Assembly (NCBI GenBank): GCA_049594615.1
Contig: JBMYJR010000001.1
Location: forward strand, 1 to 64,000
From: CAXPZW01 sp049594615
Lineage (GTDB): Bacteria; Bacteroidota; Bacteroidia; Flavobacteriales_D; Sanyastnellaceae
Direction of reading: 5' to 3'
DNA: 64,000 nucleotides
Position numbers and translations under genes: made by a program. The notes under the pieces were generated by a model. That model was not told the DNA's origin, searched no databases, and saw only the letters and a program-made list of their open reading frames with translations. Below, piece after piece: positions 59,611 through 64,000 of the stretch; positions within the stretch are counted from its first letter, which is position 1, and every line of letters starts with the position of its first letter.

Positions 59611-60666
59611 ATGAAATTGGCGCTCAAATACGCACTGCTGCTGGCCTCCGTTGGGAATGTCATTCCCGCCTTGGCACAAATCAAAAACGGCAGCTTTGAA
59701 CAGTGCACCGCGTACCCTTCCCAGCCCGGGCAACTTGATCTGGTGGCCGGATGGAGTAATGCCGGCAGCGCCACGGCTTCCCCGGACTTTTTCCACTACG
59801 CCGGCAATATGGCCGGAGACATTCCTGTCACCCCGGTAGGTGTAGTTGATGCCTTCCAAGGCAGCGCCATAGCGGGTTTTGCTGCAGCAGGAATTCCCGG
59901 TAGCAATTTTCGCGAGTACCTCTGCAATCACCTGACCGATCCCGCCGTGGTAGGGGACGATTATCGCCTTTCACTGCAGGTGTCCAATGGCACGTGGACC
60001 GAAGGCTCGCTTTCCGGATTGAAGACTTCACACTTGGGCCTTTTTTTGAGTGTTGGCGCACCGACACAAGTGGACAATCAGCCACTGAACGTAACGCCTA
60101 ACGCTGTGCTGGACACCGTGGTGTTCTCACGTGACTGGGTCAAGCTGACGTACCACTTTACCGCCACCCAGCCGTATCGTTACATGACCTTCGGAGTCTT
60201 TGGTGACGATACGGACAAGACCATTGACATCGAAGACGGGACCGCACCGCAACTCGCCTATTACTTTGTGGACGATGTGCACTTGGTCTCGCTCAGCGTC
60301 CCAGAGCAAAACGTCGAATACACCGACAACGCCCGCGGCCAAGAGAGCGAAGACCCCACCTCCGAAGGTGAGGCAGGAGAACTTACGTTCTACATCCCCA
60401 ACGCGTTTACTCCTAACCAAGATGGGGACAACGACGTGTTTACTCCCGTCCTTCCTGAAGTGCGCGATTACCACCTCCAGATCTTTTCACGTTGGGGCGA
60501 CGTAGTATACGACTCCGACAACCCCGCCTCCGGCTGGGACGGTCGCACCCCTAAAGGCGAATCGGCCCAACCCGGCATGTACATCTGGCAAATCGCCTAT
60601 TTGGAAAAAACCGGCGACGATTGGAGCCCTGCCGAACGTCAAGGCACGGTTTACCTCATGCGTTGA
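59611..60666 (+). CDS. Secreted protein with T9SS type B (CHU_C / gliding-type) sorting domain
   Basis: A 351-residue protein. The start at 59611 opens a signal peptide (MKLALKYALLLASVGNVIPALAQ). The body is a jelly-roll-like domain (IKNGSFEQC, AGWSNAGSA), found in many Bacteroidota surface proteins. The C-terminal ~85 residues are the type B sorting domain: FYIPNAFTPNQDGDNDVF, LQIFSRWGDVVY, GWDGRTPKGE, PGMYIWQIAY. Exported by T9SS; the function of the body is unknown. Confidence 0.85.
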   Translation: MKLALKYALLLASVGNVIPALAQIKNGSFEQCTAYPSQPGQLDLVAGWSNAGSATASPDFFHYAGNMAGDIPVTPVGVVDAFQGSAIAGFAAAGIPGSNFREYLCNHLTDPAVVGDDYRLSLQVSNGTWTEGSLSGLKTSHLGLFLSVGAPTQVDNQPLNVTPNAVLDTVVFSRDWVKLTYHFTATQPYRYMTFGVFGDDTDKTIDIEDGTAPQLAYYFVDDVHLVSLSVPEQNVEYTDNARGQESEDPTSEGEAGELTFYIPNAFTPNQDGDNDVFTPVLPEVRDYHLQIFSRWGDVVYDSDNPASGWDGRTPKGESAQPGMYIWQIAYLEKTGDDWSPAERQGTVYLMR

Positions 60667-60700
60667 TGTCCCGCCTGCGCGCTTGTGCTAACTTGCGCCC

Positions 60701-62275
60701 ATGTCCGTGACCCACCTCCCGGCCGCTGCCATCTGGCCCTCCCTCATTCAAAAACTGGTTTCTGATCCGGCATCGCTTGCTGATTTTCACGCCGGTTTGT
60801 GTACTGCAGATACGCTGGCAAAGCGCACCCAGCAACGCACGTTTTCTTCGGACTCGCGCAGCGTTTTGGTGGAGGCGTTGAAGGCGCAGCACCGCGGTTT
60901 CGAAACCACTCCCGAGGTCGATGCCTCGCTGGACAAACTGGCCTTGGAGAACGCCACGTGCATCACCACTGGACACCAACTCTGCCTGGCATCTGGCCCG
61001 GTGTATTTCTTGTCTAAGATTGCCTCTGTGGTGCGGCTGGCGCAGACCACCGAAGGCGCCACTGGCACACCAGTAGTGCCGGTGTTTTGGATGGCCAGCG
61101 AAGACCACGATCTTCAGGAAGTGGATCACTTTCACCTGGGTGGGCAAGTCCTGCGTTGGAACGCTCGCCAAACCGGTGCTGTAGGCAGAATGGACTTGCG
61201 CGGGTTGTCGAACCAATTTGAGGACTGGGCCGCGGACCCCACCTATGAGCGCTGGAGTGAGGGACTCAAAGCCATGGGGCGCTACTACCGCGAAGGCACC
61301 TTGGCCGACGCTACGCGCAGACTTGTGCTGGACGTCTTTGGCAAATACGGAGTTGTGGTGCTCGACGGCGATGATCCAGCGCTGAAGCGACTCTTACTGC
61401 CCGTGCTCCGCCGTGAGCTGCTTGATGCACCGAGTGAGGCCGCTGTTTTGCGCCAGACCGCTGCATTGAAAGGGCAAGGATATGATGGACAAGTCCACCC
61501 ACGCCCTGTCAATTTGTTCTATTTGACCACGGGCGGACGCCACCGCGTTGTGAAAGAAGGCGATGCTTGGCAAGCCCTCGACACCCCACACACCTGGAAC
61601 CGCGAACGTCTGCTTGCCGAACTCGAGGCTCACCCTGAACGCTTCAGCCCCAATGTGGTGCTGCGTCCAGTGTACCAAGAGGCGATTTTGCCCAACCTCG
61701 CATACGTGGGAGGACCAGGAGAAATCAGCTACTGGCTGCAATTGAAGGGGGTGTTTGCCGCCTTCGAATTGCCCTACCCCTTGTTGCGCGTGCGCCATTC
61801 AACGCTGGTTGTGCCGCCACATGTGCTGCGCAAGCACGGCAAGTTGGGCATGGACTGGTACGATTACTTCCAAGATCTGCACACACTCGAGGCCACCATT
61901 GCCCAGCGACTGGACGTGCCGGACACCGATCAAGCCAAGGTCCAAATCAAGGCCATCGTAGATCAACTAGCAAGGGACTTTGCTGCGTTCGATCCATCGC
62001 TGAAGGCGAGTGTGGAAGGGGAAAGTACCAAGATGGAAAAGGCCTTGGACAACTTGAACAAGAAGGCCCTTCGCGCTGCCAAGCAACGCTCGGAAGTGGC
62101 GCTACGGCAGTTGCATGACGTGCACCAGTTTTTGTTCCCGTCAGGGGTGTTTCAGGAGCGGTTGACCAACGTGTTGGAACTCCAGCCCTTCAGTGCTGAG
62201 TCCCTTGCTCAGGTGCTTGTAGAGGCGTTGGATCCGCATTCGACCGACCTGCACTTGATCTTTGCTCAGCCTTAG
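60701..62275 (+). CDS. bshC: Putative cysteine ligase BshC (bacillithiol synthesis)
   Basis: A 524-residue protein of the expected BshC length. Family segments: TTGHQLCLASGPVYFLSKIASVV, VPVFWMASEDHDLQEVDHF, then FSPNVVLRPVYQEAILPNLAYVGGPGEISYWLQL and a long C-terminal coiled coil (KALDNLNKKALRAAKQ) near 440-490. Adds cysteine to glucosamine-malate in the last step of bacillithiol synthesis, giving the low-molecular-weight thiol that replaces glutathione in many Bacteroidota. bshA and bshB are not in the window. A weak -7-like box (TAACTTGC) lies 4 nt before the ATG. Confidence 0.93.
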   Translation: MSVTHLPAAAIWPSLIQKLVSDPASLADFHAGLCTADTLAKRTQQRTFSSDSRSVLVEALKAQHRGFETTPEVDASLDKLALENATCITTGHQLCLASGPVYFLSKIASVVRLAQTTEGATGTPVVPVFWMASEDHDLQEVDHFHLGGQVLRWNARQTGAVGRMDLRGLSNQFEDWAADPTYERWSEGLKAMGRYYREGTLADATRRLVLDVFGKYGVVVLDGDDPALKRLLLPVLRRELLDAPSEAAVLRQTAALKGQGYDGQVHPRPVNLFYLTTGGRHRVVKEGDAWQALDTPHTWNRERLLAELEAHPERFSPNVVLRPVYQEAILPNLAYVGGPGEISYWLQLKGVFAAFELPYPLLRVRHSTLVVPPHVLRKHGKLGMDWYDYFQDLHTLEATIAQRLDVPDTDQAKVQIKAIVDQLARDFAAFDPSLKASVEGESTKMEKALDNLNKKALRAAKQRSEVALRQLHDVHQFLFPSGVFQERLTNVLELQPFSAESLAQVLVEALDPHSTDLHLIFAQP

Positions 62276-62277
62276 TG

Positions 62278-62306
62278 TTGAATCTACACTTTGGCGGCTA
62301 TCTTTG
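62278..62306 (+). promoter_or_regulatory. Promoter of the HAD-family gene
   Basis: TTG (62278-62280), 18-nt spacer and TATCTTTG (62299-62306) match the Bacteroidota -33/-7 promoter. It begins at the end of bshC, and the ATG follows 15 nt after the box. Confidence 0.65.
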
Positions 62307-62321
62307 TGGAAACGCACGACG

Positions 62322-62741
62322 ATGGCAGACTTGCATGACCTCCACGACGAACACGGAAACCTGATCAGCCCGGTCCTCCCTGAAGAGGTGAAAAATTTCC
62401 TGATCGACATTGACGGCACGATCACCGAGGACGTGCCCAACGAGGAACCCTGGCGTATGGAAACCTGTGAACCCTTTCCCGATGCGTTGGAGATCTGCAA
62501 CAAGTGGTTTGACGACGGCCACATCATCACCTTCTTCACCTCACGCACCGAGGATCACCGCGCGGTGACCGAGGCTTGGCTCAAGAAGCACAAGTTCAAT
62601 TACCACCACTTGTTGATGGGCAAGCCTCGCGGCGGCAATTACCACTGGATTGATAACCACATGGTGCGTGCCACCAAGTTCAATGGCAAGTTCACCGACT
62701 TGGTGAAAGTCATGAAGGAAATCGAAGTGTTCAAGCGCTGA
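62322..62741 (+). CDS. HAD-family hydrolase-like protein
   Basis: A 139-residue protein. HAD motif I is NFLIDIDGTITED (nucleophile Asp29, Asp31), motif II is FFTSRT, and HHLLMGKPRGGNYHWIDNHMVRA provides the motif III lysine and the acidic motif IV region. No cap domain, so it resembles the small polynucleotide/nucleoside or sugar phosphatases; Bacteroidota relatives have sometimes been labelled phosphoheptose isomerase without support from the fold. Start at 62322 chosen because it follows a good promoter and because the upstream extension is not family-like. It is convergent with ruvX, 1 nt apart. Confidence 0.78.
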   Translation: MADLHDLHDEHGNLISPVLPEEVKNFLIDIDGTITEDVPNEEPWRMETCEPFPDALEICNKWFDDGHIITFFTSRTEDHRAVTEAWLKKHKFNYHHLLMGKPRGGNYHWIDNHMVRATKFNGKFTDLVKVMKEIEVFKR

Positions 62742-62742
62742 T

Positions 62743-63153
62743 TCAGCGGTAGTTCAGGTAATCCTGGAGCATGAGGGTGGCCGCAATGCGATCGACATTT
62801 CCCTTTTTTCTGCGGTCTTTCTTTTTCATCCCGCCTTGCACCATGGTTTGCACGGCCAACTTGCTGGTGAACCGTTCGTCCATGCGTGCGATCACGATGG
62901 TCGGGTACTTGCGTGAGAAGGCCACCACAAATTCTTCCACCTTTTTGGAAGCGTCCGTAGGGTTGCCCATCAGGTCTTTGGGCTCGCCGATGACGGCAAT
63001 GTCTACTTGGTATTTTTCGAAATAGGCGTTGAGGTACGGCCAGAGATCGGCAGTGAGCACTGTGTCCAGCGCAGAGGCGATGAGCTGCAAATCGTCGGTG
63101 ACTGCGAGTCCCGTGCGTTTGTTGCCGTAGTCGATGGCTAGGATTTTTCCCAC
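62743..63153 (-). CDS. ruvX: RuvX/YqgF-family putative Holliday junction resolvase
   Basis: A 136-residue protein of family length. RNase H-like fold: KILAIDYGNKRTGLAVTD (catalytic Asp in DYG), IVIARMDERFTSKLA (DERFTS motif) and KGNVDRIAATLMLQDYL near the end (Asp). The start is GTG at 63153, just ahead of GKILAIDYG; the frame remains open far upstream, but that sequence lies antisense to dapD and is not protein-like. Exact -7 box TACCTTTG (minus strand, 63158-63165) is 4 nt before the GTG. Confidence 0.92.
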   Translation of the reverse strand: MGKILAIDYGNKRTGLAVTDDLQLIASALDTVLTADLWPYLNAYFEKYQVDIAVIGEPKDLMGNPTDASKKVEEFVVAFSRKYPTIVIARMDERFTSKLAVQTMVQGGMKKKDRRKKGNVDRIAATLMLQDYLNYR

Positions 63154-63157
63154 GGCG

Positions 63158-63196
63158 CAAAGGTAGGAGAGGGGGAGTGGAATCGGTCTATCTTTG
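63158..63196. promoter_or_regulatory. Divergent -7 boxes for ruvX and dapD
   Basis: TACCTTTG (minus strand, 63165-63158) points to ruvX, 4 nt before its GTG. TATCTTTG (plus strand, 63189-63196) points to dapD, 5 nt before its ATG. Both are exact TAnnTTTG matches only 23 nt apart, so each -33 region falls inside or beyond the other promoter. Both transcripts are predicted to be leaderless. Confidence 0.6.
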
Positions 63197-63201
63197 GCCG
63201 T

Positions 63202-64000
63202 ATGAATTTGGATGCATTGCGCGCGGATGTTGAACGCGCTTGGGACGACCGCTCCCAATTGGAAGCTGCTCGCAGCAGCGTGGAAGCCGTTTTGGAACTG
63301 ATTGACTCCGGAAGCTTGCGTGTGGCTGAGCCCACTGCGGACGGATGGCAAGTGAACGAATGGGTCAAAAAAGCCGTGGTGCTCTACTTTCCTCTGCGTA
63401 GCATGGAAACCATCGAGGTGGGACCGTTTGAGTTCCACGACAAGATGGCCCTCAAGACGGGCTACGCCGAAAAAGGCGTGCGTGTAGTACCCCATGCCAT
63501 TGCCCGATACGGCGCGTATGTCTCGAGCGGCGTGGTGATGATGCCGAGCTATGTGAACATCGGCGCGTATGTGGACGAAGGCACCATGGTTGACACCTGG
63601 GCCACCGTGGGCAGTTGCGCACAAATTGGCAAAGGCGTGCACCTGAGCGGGGGTGTTGGCATCGGAGGCGTACTCGAACCCCTGCAAGCCGCTCCAGTCA
63701 TTGTGGAGGACGGTGCGTTTATTGGTTCGCGCTGCATCGTGGTGGAAGGTGTGCGCGTGGGCAAAGAGGCCGTACTTGCGGCCAACGTGACCCTCACCAA
63801 GTCTACCCACATCATCGACGTCACCGGGCCTGAACCTGTGACCTACAAAGGCGAAGTACCTGCACGATCGGTAGTCATTCCGGGTACCTACCCCAAGCAA
63901 TTCCCCGCGGGTGAATTCCAAGTGAGCTGCGCGCTGATCATCGGCAAGCGCACCGAAAGTACCGATCGCAAAACCTCACTCAACCAAGTCCTGCGCGACT
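63202..64000 (+). CDS. dapD: 2,3,4,5-tetrahydropyridine-2,6-dicarboxylate N-succinyltransferase (cut by right edge)
   Basis: 266 residues are visible, nearly the full ~270. An N-terminal helical domain (residues 1-95) is followed by a left-handed beta-helix of hexapeptide repeats: GAYVSSGVVMMPSYVNIGAYVDEGTMVD (split as GAYVSSGVVM and VNIGAYVDEG), GKGVHLSGGVGIGGVLEPLQ, IEDGAFIGSR-like VEDGAFIGSR. LEPLQAAPVIV is the DapD signature. Adds succinyl to tetrahydrodipicolinate in the lysine/diaminopimelate pathway. No in-frame stop before the window edge. Confidence 0.95.
   Translation, partial: MNLDALRADVERAWDDRSQLEAARSSVEAVLELIDSGSLRVAEPTADGWQVNEWVKKAVVLYFPLRSMETIEVGPFEFHDKMALKTGYAEKGVRVVPHAIARYGAYVSSGVVMMPSYVNIGAYVDEGTMVDTWATVGSCAQIGKGVHLSGGVGIGGVLEPLQAAPVIVEDGAFIGSRCIVVEGVRVGKEAVLAANVTLTKSTHIIDVTGPEPVTYKGEVPARSVVIPGTYPKQFPAGEFQVSCALIIGKRTESTDRKTSLNQVLRD

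Noticed and set aside
63154..63921. Extension of ruvX far upstream on the minus strand
   Set aside because: The extra residues lie antisense to dapD and are not RuvX-like; GTG at 63153 gives the normal length and has a promoter box.
1..64000. CRISPR arrays, IS elements, prophage or integron structures
   Set aside because: No evenly spaced repeats, transposase, integrase or phage structural genes were seen; the gene content is chromosomal and metabolic.

Overview
The window looks like chromosomal DNA (mid-50s % GC by eye) from a Bacteroidota bacterium, most likely an aerobic, probably aquatic Flavobacteriales-type lineage. The evidence is: secreted proteins with C-terminal type 9 secretion (T9SS) sorting domains of both type A and type B; a complete Bat (Bacteroides aerotolerance) operon; a PorE-like multidomain protein; a fused DAHP synthase/chorismate mutase; BshC; and promoters with the Bacteroidota -7 box TAnnTTTG in place of sigma-70 -10 boxes. 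I saw no phage, IS element, integrase or CRISPR array.

Layout. 1-13.4 kb: large secreted or surface proteins (two paralogous propeller-like proteins, a sialidase-like Asp-box protein, a glucose/sorbosone dehydrogenase-like protein), a YidK-type Na+/solute symporter and a small lipoprotein. 13.4-15.1 kb: gene-poor DNA with direct repeats, a long inverted repeat made of two terminators, tRNA-Ala(GGC), an SRPBCC protein and two probable small RNA loci. 15.1-24.1 kb: one co-directional, translationally coupled operon moxR-DUF58-hypothetical-batA-batB-batC-type (two genes)-batD-batE. 24.3-28.8 kb: MazG-like protein, a structured intergenic RNA candidate, a DUF4442 hot-dog protein, then thrS-infC-rpmI-rplT. 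28.9-38.8 kb: NHL-repeat protein, TPR lipoprotein, recA, FtsE-like ATPase, glycosyltransferase, FAH-family protein, OmpA-family protein, and a siderophore/cobalamin-type binding protein with its permease. 38.9-49.7 kb: recR, two more glycosyltransferases, 2-oxoacid dehydrogenase E2, PorE-like protein, DnaQ-type exonuclease, aroF/pheA fusion, UbiA prenyltransferase and a receiver-like protein. 49.7-64 kb: asparaginase-family hydrolase, RND/MMPL exporter, mscL, dnaK, ACMSD-like decarboxylase, an ECF sigma factor with two downstream envelope genes, a third small RNA-like locus, a T9SS type B protein, bshC, a HAD protein, ruvX and dapD (cut by the right edge).

Most genes are housekeeping or cell-envelope functions. 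The least explained signals are non-coding: (i) a 13-base motif TTTGGTTAAGGTT placed directly before an intrinsic terminator at three gene-free loci; (ii) -7 boxes only 4-5 nt ahead of many start codons, which predicts leaderless mRNAs; (iii) a terminator/antiterminator-like fold before the DUF4442 gene; (iv) a dyad cluster between recA and the FtsE-like gene. infC also appears to start at a rare AUA codon.
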